This document shows, piece after piece, positions 12,801-23,708 of a stretch of DNA of 64,000 nucleotides. The number at the start of each line of letters is the position of its first letter. Within the stretch, counting starts at the first letter, position 1. Below the pieces are notes generated by a model. The model saw only the letters and a program-made list of their open reading frames with translations. It ran no database searches and had not been told where the DNA came from. This stretch comes from Paramarasmius palmivorus. Taxonomy: Eukaryota > Basidiomycota > Agaricomycetes > Agaricales > Marasmiaceae. A program made the position numbers and the translations under genes. The stretch covers positions 703,111 to 767,110 of the forward strand of contig JAYKXP010000019.1 in assembly GCA_037176845.1 (NCBI GenBank). Reading direction: 5' to 3'.

Positions 12801-13058
12801 TATCCGCGGGCATCCCAAGCTGGCAGACCAGAAACGACACGGCTGCCGCTTTCAGGAGCGCTGCACAGACAGATGATACCACCGCAGCATCCACCAGTTT
12901 CGCCACCACTGCAGCAACCATATTTGAGTAGCTCCTCGAATGCACCGACAATGCAGCCACGAGAATCAGTGCAACAACAGACCCTTCAGCGAGCGCCGGA
13001 TATACCGGAGGTGCCAAAGGAGGAAGAGGCGTTTATTCCTTGGACTATCCCTGACTAG
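9819..13058 (+). CDS. DUF262-domain protein with long Pro/Gln/Ser-rich tail
   Basis: Nine exons: 9819-9987, 10043-10090, 10147-10227, 10282-10357, 10410-10432, 10496-10505, 10556-10712, 10762-11219 and 11273-13058 (935 residues). The DUF262 (ParB/Srx-like, GmrSD N-terminal) signature is distributed over exons 2-4: an ISGTIDLSADYQR strand, DDVWT, a helix with IDSIYRNFYVPPVIF, and DGKQRLTSI, the D-G-x-Q-R motif typical of the family. An acidic N-terminus precedes it. After residue 330 come a Lys-rich KRKRND stretch and about 400 residues rich in Pro, Gln, Ser and Ala, probably disordered. In bacteria this domain forms nucleotide-driven nucleases; fungal members are of unknown role. Exon 6 is only 10 nt. 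Neighbours give no functional hint. Confidence 0.85.
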
Positions 13059-13884
13059 TGCCAGCTCTAGGGTTGGTCTAGTTTACGACATGTGTATTGT
13101 CTAGGTTATAGGATACATCACTATTTCTTGATATTGTATTGGATTTAAGACTTACATATTGTACACCTAGACATTACATTTGATATCATTAATGTACTAA
13201 GTAATGCAAGAACGATGTCTGTTGAGGTTTATATATGCTGGTTCATGAGACCGAATAAGGGCCAAGGAGAGCGACGCCGTTCCGAATCGCTATCTATCTA
13301 TCTATCTTTGTCCCTTTTCACCCGTCAACAATCCGTCTATATATTCATCTCCATACATCGATTACTCGCTCGACAATCCTCTCAACGCAAAACAAGGTGC
13401 TTTAAGAAGAAAAATTACCAAATTTTGGAGCGCCGGAACGTCTGAAGATTCCATGGATATCTAAACCAAAGTGAATGTTGTCAGCGGTCTCATTCGGATA
13501 TCTTCCAGGTTTTAGCTACTCAAGTTGCCCCTTGTCCTTGAAACCTCGAGAAGAGTATCCCCCTTGTTGACTCGGCGGGACAAGTTGCCTAGAGACCTAG
13601 TATCAGCATTCGGAACGGAGGCGTCAAGAGTATTCAGCAAAGTGTCGAAGTAGCAAAGAATTGGTTGGCCAGAAAATGTTGAGCCCAGCTCGCCTTGTAC
13701 GGTATGCTCTTTGAAAGCTATACCGTCTTTTTTGGTGCTAAAACAATAACTTTCGCAGCAGAAAACACTCTTCTCTGGAAGAAGCTCGATATGACAACAC
13801 CACCGCTTCGACGGTTAAACACACCTACGAACACCAATCTATTCGAACCGGAGGACATGTACACATCTGCGTCTCTATCTTCAG
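13059..13884. other. intergenic with a short TATC tandem repeat
   Basis: 3' flank of the DUF262 gene. A TATC microsatellite of about four units lies at 13291-13308. No gene is supported. Confidence 0.4.
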
Positions 13885-14366
13885 GACGTTCAAATGCTGT
13901 CTGAATTGACCCGAGGTCGTCCTGGGAAGACAGTGATCAGGATACCACCGACTCAAAACGTCTTCTATCTCAGCGCAGGGTGAGTTCGGCTTTCTTTCTG
14001 TCTGAAATGAAACTAAATTTTGAATAGGTACACCTACATCATGTTAGGCAACAGCCCAAGCATTCCTCGTTCATTTGCCAATGCTACGTGGCAGGGCCAT
14101 TTGCCGCCCCCGCGCTCTGATATTCCTCCCTTCCCGATACTCTATTCCAAGGATCCAAGGAGGAATACTTGAAGGACAGTTCTTGAAGGATAATCGATTA
14201 TGGAGCGGATGGATAGCCCTTCAAGCTCATCGTCGACTGTCTCGTACGCCAACGTAACGAAGCTAAAGCAGACAACGCATTTGATCGAGAGGCATGACCA
14301 TCCTTTCAGCATGCGCCTTGAGCTGTCGCATTGTGATTCAAAGATCCAATGCTTGCCGGTGAAGGA
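13885..14366 (+). pseudogene. decayed coding region, family unknown
   Basis: Two coding-like blocks are joined by a good intron: 13885-13979, a GTGAGT donor at 13980, a GAATAG acceptor at 14027, then 14028 onward. The joined frame reads smoothly through Tyr- and Pro-rich sequence to a TGA at 14170-14172, shortly followed by a TAA, after which the same frame continues open for about 60 codons to 14366. Two in-frame stops and no visible 5' exon argue for a relic rather than a working gene. Confidence 0.3.
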
Positions 14367-15010
14367 TTGAAGGTTGAGTGTGAGTTTTTCGGTTTCGCTG
14401 TTACATGATCTTATTTCTTGACAGATATTGGCCTCCTCAGTTTAAATCAGCCTTTGGATCTGATAAAAGAAATGGTAGTCGTGGTTTTTGTGGGTCGTGA
14501 GATGGCCGAATTCCGAGCGCTGGACGAGCTTTTTGGGTTGCCGTTGCTGGGGTGTATATTCCTACGCCGGTGTTCCATAGTATGTAGCCTACTTTCAATA
14601 GCACAAGGCAAGATCAAGCGACTTAATCATACACAGATCATTTCGTACAAAACTAGCATTACTCACCAAAGAAGCGTGAGGACCTGTGTAAGTAAGTCCT
14701 CCGGATAGCACGTATTTCTGAAAAAGAGAAGCGAACCCTGACGTTGCTTTGCATAGTTACGCGCCTGTATTCAACAATGGAGACATCTTATGGTCATGAA
14801 ACATGAACCAATCTGAAGAATCTGCGCAATCTGAGCCTGCTCGTTGAAGGAGGAACCTGACTCTTGACTGGAAGCGGATACACCTCGGAAATGAACTGTG
14901 GCCTGCCTATTGTCCTCCAAAAGATTCACTCGCGTTGGTTCAAATTTCCAGTCACGTTCCCACCGTGCTTGACTCTCGACCAACACCTACTTGCTTATCA
15001 CCCCAGCATC
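14367..15010. other. intergenic
   Basis: Presumed promoter side of the finger gene at 15011. Short overlapping open frames only; nothing accepted. Confidence 0.4.
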
Positions 15011-16577
15011 ATGGCTTTGCAGCCTCTGGAGCCGACACTTTATACTGCTCAAGACAATGATTATGACTAGTGCGTCTTGTTTTGTTATGCCACGAGCCAC
15101 GAACTCACAATTATTTTAGTTCCTCCGACACTGACTCCCACACCGACCGTGATTCTTCCCTTGTTGTAGGGGGTGTTGCTCCAGAACCACATGTAGTCGA
15201 AGAAGACGCAGGGGAATGGGAGGAATTCGAAGCAGAACTTGAAGAGGTGCTTCTCGCTGGCGAGCAGGCCCCTGTTGAAGGCTTTAGAGAAGATGACGAT
15301 GTCGCTTCACCTTCTCAATCCACTTCCACCACCTCGAAAGAGAACGATGAGAATCTCGAGGCTAAGGATTCTTCCAACAACTTCGCACCAGCCGGCTCTA
15401 CGATTACAAGAGAGGCTGTTCGTAACGAGGATCAGGTTGAACCTGAAGCCGAGTCGCATGCAGGAAATCGGAGAGAAAAGGCAGAGCCGGCGGACGTGCC
15501 TCTCGCTTCCATTACGGACAAGACGAGCCCACTCTCCTCGTCTGTCACGGTCAAGGAAAATGTTGATGGGTATGTTTCTGATGATCTGTCACTGGTTATA
15601 ACGCTTATACATTTGCGCTTATAGAGCTCCAGGACCCAAGCCTTCAGAAACTGTTGCTCCGCGCCAGAAAAACGGGCCTGCATTGGTCGAGCGATCGCAG
15701 GATGGTCGTTCAGCTTCTTCTCGTTCCCCGACTTCCAGCAAATCCACATCTAAGTCGGGTTCTTCTACGTTAGGTGTCACACCAGTAGCTGATACCAACG
15801 TTCGGTCGGGGAAAGAACCTTCTCAATCTACTCGGGGAGATGAGTGCGCTAGGAAATGCGCTGAATTCTCCACTTCTTGCGACTCTGCACATGGCGCCAA
15901 ATTGAAGGCCTCGTCTGCAGCCGGCACTTCTAAGAATAAGGCGGGGCAAAAAAGTTCGAAGTAAGCGTCTCCTGTGTCCTACGTACATTTGGATTATCAC
16001 TCATTGCTATCATCATCAGGTCCAGGTCAGCAATAGCGAAGGCTCAGAATGTGCCAGCTGTACCTCACCCGCAAATGACCAAAGCATCGCAGCCAGTACA
16101 ACTCCCTGGGTAAGTAATAGCCAATCCATTCCATCAACTCATGTAATAACACATATCTTGCCCAGCTCCTCCACCATCGTTCACAAGGCTAGGAAAGGTC
16201 AGAAGCGATGCCGTGCAGAGGAGCACCGTGACGAAGTGGAAGGCCCAGAATTTGGGCATGATTGGGAGTTTGGATGCGGATGGGGAGATTGCGATAAGAC
16301 GATACTCGGATATAAGAATTTCAGGGATCATCTCGAGAGTCATGCAGACTCGGCCCCAAGCTTCACTGGTCCCAAAGGCAGGAAGAAAAAAACGTGTTCG
16401 TGGAACGGCTGCAATACGGTCGTCGATGCAGGAAATCTCAAAGAGCACCTGTTGGCGGCTTCATCGAGGGCACCGAAGCACAGGGCTCTCGTTGGTCACT
16501 TCAAAATATACGAGGAGGATAAAGCCAAGGCCCGACTTCAGAAGAAGAAGCCAAAGACAGGTGAAATGCGAAGCTAA
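15011..16577 (+). CDS. two-finger C2H2-like protein (family member 1)
   Basis: Five exons (15011-15069, 15120-15569, 15625-15960, 16020-16109, 16166-16577), 448 residues. Residues 20-310 are acidic and Ser/Thr-rich and look disordered. The C-terminus holds two C2H2-like units: CGWGDC with 12 residues to His-x3-His (about 349-371), and CSWNGC with a His-rich second half (about 389-416) in which the His spacing is irregular. Lysine-rich stretches flank both. The layout, disordered acidic body plus a C-terminal finger pair, recurs in five other genes of this window (19.2, 23.7, 26.7, 33.3 and 38.9 kb). DNA or protein binding is expected of the fingers; targets are unknown. Confidence 0.75.
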
Positions 16578-16825
16578 AGTGTTGACGGTGACTTTTGGGT
16601 CTAGAGTCTTCAGTTGATATGGAATAAGATATTAGTATGCATTTCTGTACATTATTAGTTTTCTCCACGCGTCCTGTATTACATTCAAAGATACCCAACA
16701 TAATGCTACGCAGCGATTCGTGAAATCAGTTGGAAATCAGAACAAACCGAGAAAGGAAAATCCACGAGATGTCACATCACGAGGATGTCGTAGGTTGGTG
16801 TGACAACCCAGGTTTTCTTGTTACC

Positions 16826-17772
16826 ATGTCCTCCGTCGCTTCAGCCGCTCCAGTTCCTGCACCCCTCAAACGCAAATGCAGAGATTGTCCAACTATCGTC
16901 GAATATCCGACCGCTAGATGCCACAAATGTCGCATCATACGTCAGGAAAAGAGACGCGCTGAATCCAGCAAGGGCAGCAAACCGGTTATGAAGACTGTCG
17001 ACGTCAATGTCACCCAGGGAGGAGCCGAGAAGAAGAAGAGAAAGGAGAGGGATGAAGAAGTTGATTCAAAGAAGAAGAAGAAACAGCGGTTGCAAAAGCT
17101 AGTCGAGAACATGCCAGTTTCTGAGACCGGACCTAGTGACTTGGTACGTGGTGCTCAGCTACATTTGGATGCTATACTGACCCTTTCCACGTAGGTTCTC
17201 CAAGTCAAATCCGATATAGACAAACCCGAAGCCTTAGCAAGCGCGTCAGAGATGCACAAGCGCCTCAAGAAGCTATCAAGCACATGGCAACCTGCCAAAC
17301 GTATCCATTTTCACGCGTCCTTCTCTGTCGTCGCGGAATCGAAGAAACCAGATAATGAGAAGCAAGCAGAATTGTTCGCAAGAGATATTAGCAAGGTCGC
17401 TGGTGTACCGTTCAAGTTCGTTTTTATGACAATATCAAGCTTGTCTGCGGTATCCTCACGAGTCTTTACATTTATAGCCACAAAGCATCTACTGGCTCTC
17501 ACTGCGGAACAGAGGCTTCGCCCAATGGAATTCGTTACCGACGTTATTCTCAGATATTTCCGTGCAACTGTGCCTCTAACGAAGTCATCTTGAAGAATTC
17601 GAAGGCGGGGTTGACGACGTGGCTGTCCTCTCAGTTGGCGACGGGGAGCAAGACCGAGTGCGGCGGATATATCGAAGTTGGGAGTACTGATGATGATTCG
17701 CATCCACTGAAGATTCCTGGTCAGAAGATTACGGTTCGAATCACTCACCCTGGCTTAGGTCGTAGTTGGTAA
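16826..17772 (+). CDS. short zinc-ribbon protein with conserved C-terminal domain
   Basis: Three exons (16826-17143, 17195-17415, 17478-17772), 277 residues. One N-terminal ribbon, CRDC-x10-CHKCR (Cys 18, 21, 32, 35), is followed by a Lys-rich segment (KKKRKERDEE, KKKKKQR). The C-terminal half carries a domain shared with the genes at 31.6 and 50.3 kb: a hydrophobic strand around RIHFHASFSVVAE, a C-x-C pair near PCNC, a CGGYIEV strand, DD, HPLKIPGQ, and a terminal RITHP strand. An in-frame ATG at 16769 would add 19 residues; 16826 was chosen because ACCATGT is a better context. The gene lies 248 bases after the finger gene on the same strand. Function unknown; metal binding is likely. Confidence 0.7.
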
Positions 17773-18302
17773 GTCGATCCTTTAGGTTTTTGGTGCCCAT
17801 GTTCATTCAACGTCCATATAGATCGTTATACTTCTTTCCTTTCCTTTTTTTCTTGTGGCATGTTCTATACTACTGTCAATCATAATGTCCGGGGTTCCTT
17901 TGGGCTCTTCTCAAGCGGCATGAGCTTAGGCCTGAATGCGTCGTTGCCACCGTTGTGACCATTCACACTCGTAATGCTCCAGCTCCCTCATGTTGATAAC
18001 CGAAACTTCTTACATTCATAGTGACTCAAATAGCTCCGTCGTTGAAATACCAAGCCTTCGGAGCAGGGAAATTAGAGTCAGGCGTTCTCCACATATGATT
18101 GGCGCTGTGGAGTAAATTTGCCTCGCAACACCGTACGTCAAAGGAACCATTCAATTCCCATCCTGACATCATACAGACATCATTCTTAACACGGTCACGG
18201 CAGTCTCAGTATATAAGATTCGCGAATGCTTCCCTTCCCACTACAACCCACTACAACCCACTCTCAGCTACCCACCAACTACTCATTCATTTTTTGAACA
18301 AC
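17773..18302. promoter_or_regulatory. promoter region of the Con-6-type gene
   Basis: A TATATAAG box at 18210-18217 lies about 90 bases before the ATG at 18303. Between them is a CT/CA-rich stretch with two tandem copies of CTACAACCCA near 18240-18260, typical of a strongly transcribed fungal core promoter. No coding sequence. Confidence 0.5.
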
Positions 18303-18857
18303 ATGTCTGCCCCTGGTGAGTTCTCAGTGTTTTCGCCTGCGACATCGTTACTTTGGATGACTGACCTACTCTCCAGATGCTAACCGTGTCGCCGCTGGCC
18401 TCAAGTCCGCCATCCACAATCCCAACGTTTCTTCCGAAGCAAAGGAGAGCGCCCAGGAGAGACTGGACGCAATGACTGGTAATTCCCAAGAGCACGAAAA
18501 CCGTGTTTTAGGTACGCCTTTCGTTGCCAATATCACAACCATTAAACTAAAGGATAATGGCATACTAGGCGGGTACAAAGCAACTCTCAGTAACCCCAAC
18601 ACCTCCGAAACTGCCAAAGACCATGCCCGAGAAGTTCTTGATGCTGCTGGCGTACCTGATTATACTGGATCGACCGAAGCAGAGTTCAGTGAACATGATA
18701 CCCGTGTGCTGGCAGGTTACAAGGCGGCTCTGAACAGTGAGTGTGGGCTTCTACGAGTGCTTCGTCCGTTACTTACGATGAAACCACAGACCCTCGTGTA
18801 TCGGCCGAAGCCAAACTTCATGCCGCCGAGTACCTCAAGGAGCGAGGTGCTATGTAA
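18303..18857 (+). CDS. conidiation protein 6 (Con-6) family
   Basis: Four exons (18303-18315, 18377-18511, 18569-18736, 18790-18857), 127 residues. The protein is three Con-6 repeats: AGLKSAIHNPNVSSEAKESA, GGYKATLSNPNTSETAKDHA and AGYKAALNNPRVSAEAKLHA, each followed by a helical linker. This is the most clearly recognisable gene in the window. Con-6 proteins are small, hydrophilic and heat-stable-like; they accumulate in spores or under stress in fungi, and their molecular role is not settled. Introns fall in matching positions just before repeats 2 and 3, suggesting growth by repeat duplication. Start chosen at the first ATG after a TATA box. Confidence 0.93.
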
Positions 18858-19219
18858 AGGACTTGACTGAAAAATAGTGTATTAAATGGACCTTGTACTA
18901 TTTCCGTATACATTCAATGTAATTCTTGTCGCGCATATCCCGTCTGGTCGATTCGATGATAATGAGGTGTACTAGGTTTTCTTTCAAACATAAGTACATG
19001 CTTGCTACACTAAGGATCGGTTACAGGTCTACAAACATATAAGGAGACTGTAACACAAATATACATGATTCGACTAGTAAGGAAGGGGGTCACGGTGGGG
19101 AGAATGAATTGGAGGTAGAATGGGGAGTGTTACTTCAGTAGAAGATATGTGTGGTATATAGTGCAAAAGCGGGGTATTTATACAAAGACGATGCGATAAA
19201 GAAATAGCGTACCCAAAGG
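18858..19219. other. intergenic between convergent genes
   Basis: Shared 3' region of the Con-6-type gene (plus) and the finger gene (minus). Nothing else is seen. Confidence 0.4.
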
Positions 19220-21232
19220 TCACACCCGCCTTGACCTCTTCGCACTTTGCGATGGGGCTGTTGCTTGGTTATCGTAATGCGCATTGAGATGGTCTCTGAG
19301 ACCCTTGACTCTGTTTGCGTAGCCCTTTCCGTGATTATTTTCGCAGAGGGTATTTGTCCCTTCCCTCACGAAACGACAGTGTGTCCTCCCGTTCTGGAGT
19401 TCAAAGGCTTTATGCGCTGTTGTCATGTGCCTGAACAGCGCGTCACGACATCCGTAAACTTGGTTACAGATCCAGTTGCCATGCTCGCTTCGGTATCGAC
19501 ATCTGACCGTCTCAGGTTGCAAGTCTTCATGAACGGTGCGCTTCTTTCCCCTTGTACTACGACGAGTCACGAAATCGTCAGAAATGAAACTTCGACGATG
19601 AAAATAAAAACTTACGGGACTGAAACATTGGTCCCAGTAGACGCTGCGGGTGTGGGAACGAGAGTATATTGGAAGGTAAAGTTTGTCTCAGGTAAAACTT
19701 GACTCTGTTGAGTTTGTGATTCTTGAGGGCGAATACTGAATACCAGGAGATAATCGTCAGAAATCGTAGGACGCTGGTGATCAAGAATTACAAACGCACG
19801 CTGCCGCTTGAGATGAAGGGGCCTGCACGGTCGAAGGTCTAGGGAACTGCAATTAGTCCAAGATATTGCATGAGAAGAAACACTTACTGCTGAGCAACAA
19901 ACGCACGATCATAGGACGGTGCATTGTAAATACCCTCATCAATACCCGTCGCCCTGCCCACGTTCTGAGAGTCCACAGCCGGCTCGTGAGTAAAAGAAGG
20001 CTTTGCCATCTGATTTTGATCGCCAATGTGAATGCAGGCACTGCTGTCCTTTAAGAGATTTAAGAGATTGCATTCCACTTTCTTCGAAGAATGCTGCTTA
20101 CCTCGGGACGCGGTCCATTTGGGTCTTCTAAGTCAGAAGGTAAGGTCGGCGTTCTTTCTTGGAGTACACCCGTAAGAAACTCTATATCGAGATAGCCTTG
20201 CACCTCCCAGCTCTGGGCAGCCTCAAAGGCATCTTTAACGACATAGAATCCCGCTTCGCCTCCGTGCAAGATGAAGGACTTGTAGTCGTAAACCTCGTTG
20301 GGTACTAGACCGCCCATTCCGACTGGCCTGAGATCCCAAACAGTATACATTGAAGACTCGTCGGATTGGCCCATCAGTTCGAGGATGAGGTTCAGAGCGA
20401 TATTGAGGAGCCATCCGAAATCGATCTCCATACACCGCGCTAATCGCGAATCGTTTTTGGCGACGTTAGATGCCAAAAGCACGGCTGTTTGAGCGTACCT
20501 GCGTCAAAAGTTAGTAGAGGTAGTATGAACGAAATGCGAACCACGTACCCATTCAAAGTCTTTATGGGCTCTACGGCAGCAGCATTCGAATCCGAGTCGG
20601 AAGTGTTGCCCGAGTTTGCGCAAGGCAAATCTTGTTGGAGAGTCGGTTCTGTGTTCTCCTCAGACGGACAAATGGACGACTCTCCTACTCGATCTGACGC
20701 CTCTGTAAGAGAGCGAAAGAAGGAGAAAAAATAGAGCGCGTCCTCTTCCTCATGGGCACCCTCTTCCTCACACTGTCTTCCTTCTTCTTTAGTATCGCCT
20801 ACGAACCCATGATTAGAAGCTAGTTCGCTATGTCCATTAATATATCGCACCTATATCATCGACTGCTTTGCATTTGCCCTTCTTTCTACGTCTCGCATCT
20901 CTGACTTCATCTGACTCCTCCGTGTCACTGGCTGGATAAGGCTCCACGGGACTTGTTGTTTCATTCGAGGAGCTGTCGCTAGGGGTGGGTGGTACTACAC
21001 TGCAGGAAGCAGAGCAAATTTGAGTCATATGCGAAGGGCTTGAGATAACGACTTACTGTTCTGAGGATGGAGAGAGATCCGAGAAGGGGCTCGCTGTCGC
21101 GGTGCCTCGAATCCTTGAGGAACTCGGAAGTAAGCCATATATTGCCATTTGAAAGCTATCAGAAATGAATACATACCTTTCTTCGTTGGTCTCCATGGTA
21201 GGAATATCATCTAGAAGTGAGAGAAAACTCAT
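19220..21232 (-). CDS. two-finger C2H2-like protein (family member 2)
   Basis: Eight exons read on the minus strand: 21232-21177, 21113-21057, 20999-20851, 20798-20549, 20498-20102, 20048-19888, 19846-19616 and 19556-19220; 545 residues, all phases consistent. The N-terminus has Ser/Glu-rich and RRRKKGK sequence. Residues about 170-310 form an unusual globular part (YAQTAVLLASNV to YLDIEFLTGV) not seen in its paralogues. The last exon carries two zinc-finger-like units with wide Cys spacing (CRYRSEHGNWIC then H-x4-H; CRFVREGTNTLC then H-x3-H). Intron 6 is only 41 nt (19847-19887). A 22-bp element shared with two other finger genes lies about 80 bases before the ATG. Confidence 0.75.
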
Positions 21233-21310
21233 GCTTTTGGTGGTGAGAGGTAGAAAATGGATGGCGTTGAACTTGAGTTTGGCGCTCAAAATTCATGCCG
21301 CGCGTGACGG

Positions 21311-21332
21311 TCCTTTGTTGATTCAGCCAAGA
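21311..21332 (-). promoter_or_regulatory. conserved upstream element, copy 1
   Basis: TCCTTTGTTGATTCAGCCAA plus GA on the plus strand, 79 bases upstream of the start at 21232. Nearly the same 22 bases occur at 34641-34662 and 40456-40477 before two other minus-strand finger genes, in the same orientation. It could be a transcription-factor site or a remnant of the duplicated promoter. Confidence 0.5.
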
Positions 21333-22190
21333 CCATGTCCGGTTTCCTTTTAGACTGAACAATAGAGCAATCCATTAACATTTCCGTCTCCTTTGCCACT
21401 GGCTCGTGGATTCATAGGTATCCAAGAATTACCCAGCTATATACTTTTGAGCCTGAAAGTATCTTTAGGGCTCATACGTGATATTGGGAGAAAAAAGAAA
21501 TTGCTCACCGTTCTAGTTTAGACGCGTAGCGCAGTTTGACCAACAGAATTTTGTCGAAAGATGCTTCGATAAACGCTGCAGCAGCCTGGTCGGCCTTGCC
21601 TACTCTAAAGGCTAGCGGGCTCCACCCCCGGAAAATCTATCCATTCAAATGGCGCAACCACAGTTCACCTCATTCCCAGAACGATAGATATCCAATGTCA
21701 CGACCAGCCTTGAGCCATCTCACGAGCTTGTGGCATCGATGCAGCAGCTCCCCGGCATTTCCTCGATGGGAAAACAGAGCCATGCGTCTCAAGGCTTCCC
21801 AATTACTCTACATTCAACCCATGCGCATATCCTTCAGTTACCTTATTAGAAATTACCTAGTACTTAGAATCTTATCGAGGCTCACTTGTACGCCCAAAGG
21901 GTCTGGACCCGTGTATTCATGGTACCGATTCAGTATCTACCAACAGCCAGTCCGAGTCTTCCAGGCGCTCCTATGAGCGCGTTGCTATGAATCCAGGCCT
22001 ACAACGATTAACAGTTGGCGAAAGGTCGTCTTGGATCATGGCCCAGTATACGGCCAGTGATATCGGACTTGCGTACTGTACATGCGGTGTTAGACGACAC
22101 CTGCAACAACCCATTAGCGAGTTTCCCTTCGGCTGAGGATGTAGCCTGACACGACATACCCGAACAGGATGATGAGATACCTAGGTTGGT
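21333..22190. other. intergenic, possible relic
   Basis: A Gln/Ser-rich plus-strand frame around 21531-21850 is interrupted by stop codons and lacks a start. It may be a decayed exon but is not accepted as a gene. Otherwise empty. Confidence 0.35.
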
Positions 22191-23424
22191 GTAAGTATTA
22201 GAGCCTGAGTGGATGACGCCAAAGAGGTGAACACTACAAAAGACCACTTAGATCAGCTTCATTGAATGCCCACGAAGATCTTCAAACATACATTGTTTGG
22301 CGGTGCTCCTGCCGTAGTCAGTAACACCCTCCGTGAGTCGTGTCAAGAGCGAACCTTGCACATAGAACAGGGTGACGACGGGGCAGGTACGGTGCTCTGA
22401 AGGAACACTGTACATAAAACCTGTATGGACGAGAGAGTTATCATCACGAACGACTTTCAGTAGCGGGAAGGAGTTAAGTAGTACCCACCGCTATCGCGAG
22501 TGCTGAGGTTATTGTCGATTATAAAACTGCCTAGCAGGCTAGGATAGATATTATCTGAGTACATTGGCACTGTAAAAGCGGATTCGGGGAATCAATAGGG
22601 AGCACCATAGACAAATTACATTGACGTACATTCCTATGTTCTCAGCCATGCCTTTTAACGTCCAGTGTTTCCCCGTACCGAGAAGGGGCTGTCTCATTAG
22701 GGGAGCATGCCATTCGGCCTGGCAGTGAGCTTAGGATAGAGAGCATGGCTTCTGAACAATGATTCATCTTCAACACCGTGCTGAGTACAAGAGAAGGATA
22801 AGACACACGAAGCCTTGTACGAGGAGCAAACGAACCGTAAAATGGTAAACCACTCAAATCCTTCTCGTAGCGTGCTCTCGACCGACACAAAAGATTGCCT
22901 ATTAAGCTGAATAGAGGAATTATTGACAAGAGAAAATGATCTCAAAGACATACAAACACACCTGGGCTTCGTCTGCTTCATAGCACGGTGACCTGGCATG
23001 CCTTCCTCTCAACTCCGAGCTCCATTCCCGCAAAAGAACAAACGAGGCGGCATTCATGATATTCCCCTACAGATTCCTTGAATTCTGTGCGAGCAGAATC
23101 CCTAGAGGAGGAGCTATTGGCTGAGATTTCGTGGTGGAGCAGTGATCGATGGCAAAGAAAAATCGACTATTTAGCTTATCATGAGGGGTCAGATTCCTTC
23201 CTATATCAATGCATATAGAAATATGGAAACACACCTATTCGAGACCATTGAAAGGGCGGAATCTCTGAGATGTTCACCCATATGAGGGGTGAAACGGAAG
23301 ACGACGGCGGTGTTTGACGACGATAAGTAATAGAGGCTCTGGTTGCGTTGACCCGTGGTGCAGCTGTAGTGATTTGAGATATCGGATTCTGGGGGTATTG
23401 TTGAGCTGCTATGCGTTCTGCCAT
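22191..23424 (-). CDS. unrecognised seven-exon gene
   Basis: Minus-strand exons 23424-23235, 23120-23071, 23005-22962, 22906-22679, 22538-22489, 22420-22292 and 22234-22191 give 244 residues with all phases closing. Exon 1 (MAERIAAQQ to FQWSRIG) and exon 6 (GFMYSVPSEH to GRSTAKQ) are the most convincing. The intron between exons 4 and 5 (22539-22678, 140 nt) is longer than usual and its donor GTACGG is weak. An alternative frame is open across part of it, so this junction is uncertain. No signal peptide, membrane segment or known motif is seen. It lies just downstream of the finger gene at 23.7 kb on the same strand. Family not recognised. Confidence 0.45.
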
Positions 23425-23708
23425 AGAAATCTGGTTCAAGAATATGGGTGAGGTGAAGCGATTGGAAGCGAAAATTCGTTCGGCAGTCTAGATTGGCACT
23501 GCCACAGGATTTTCACCTTCAAAACGCTTCCAGCACTCGTCGGATAGCAATTTCCATTTCTATAAAGTAATGAAAGAGGTGAAGCTACATACAGATCATA
23601 TACTGGTGTCATAGTGTAAAGTACATGGATTTAGGAGAGGAAGGAGGAAAACGGTATGGAAGAAACAATGTAAAAAAGGATGTTCTTGAATTGTTCTCGA
23701 ATCCGTCG

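Noticed and set aside
17733..17744. GGTTCGAATCAC resembling a tRNA B box
   Set aside because: Lies inside a well-supported exon of the zinc-ribbon gene and has no A box.
21531..21850. Gln/Ser-rich plus-strand frame
   Set aside because: Interrupted by stop codons and lacking splice signals; at most a relic.
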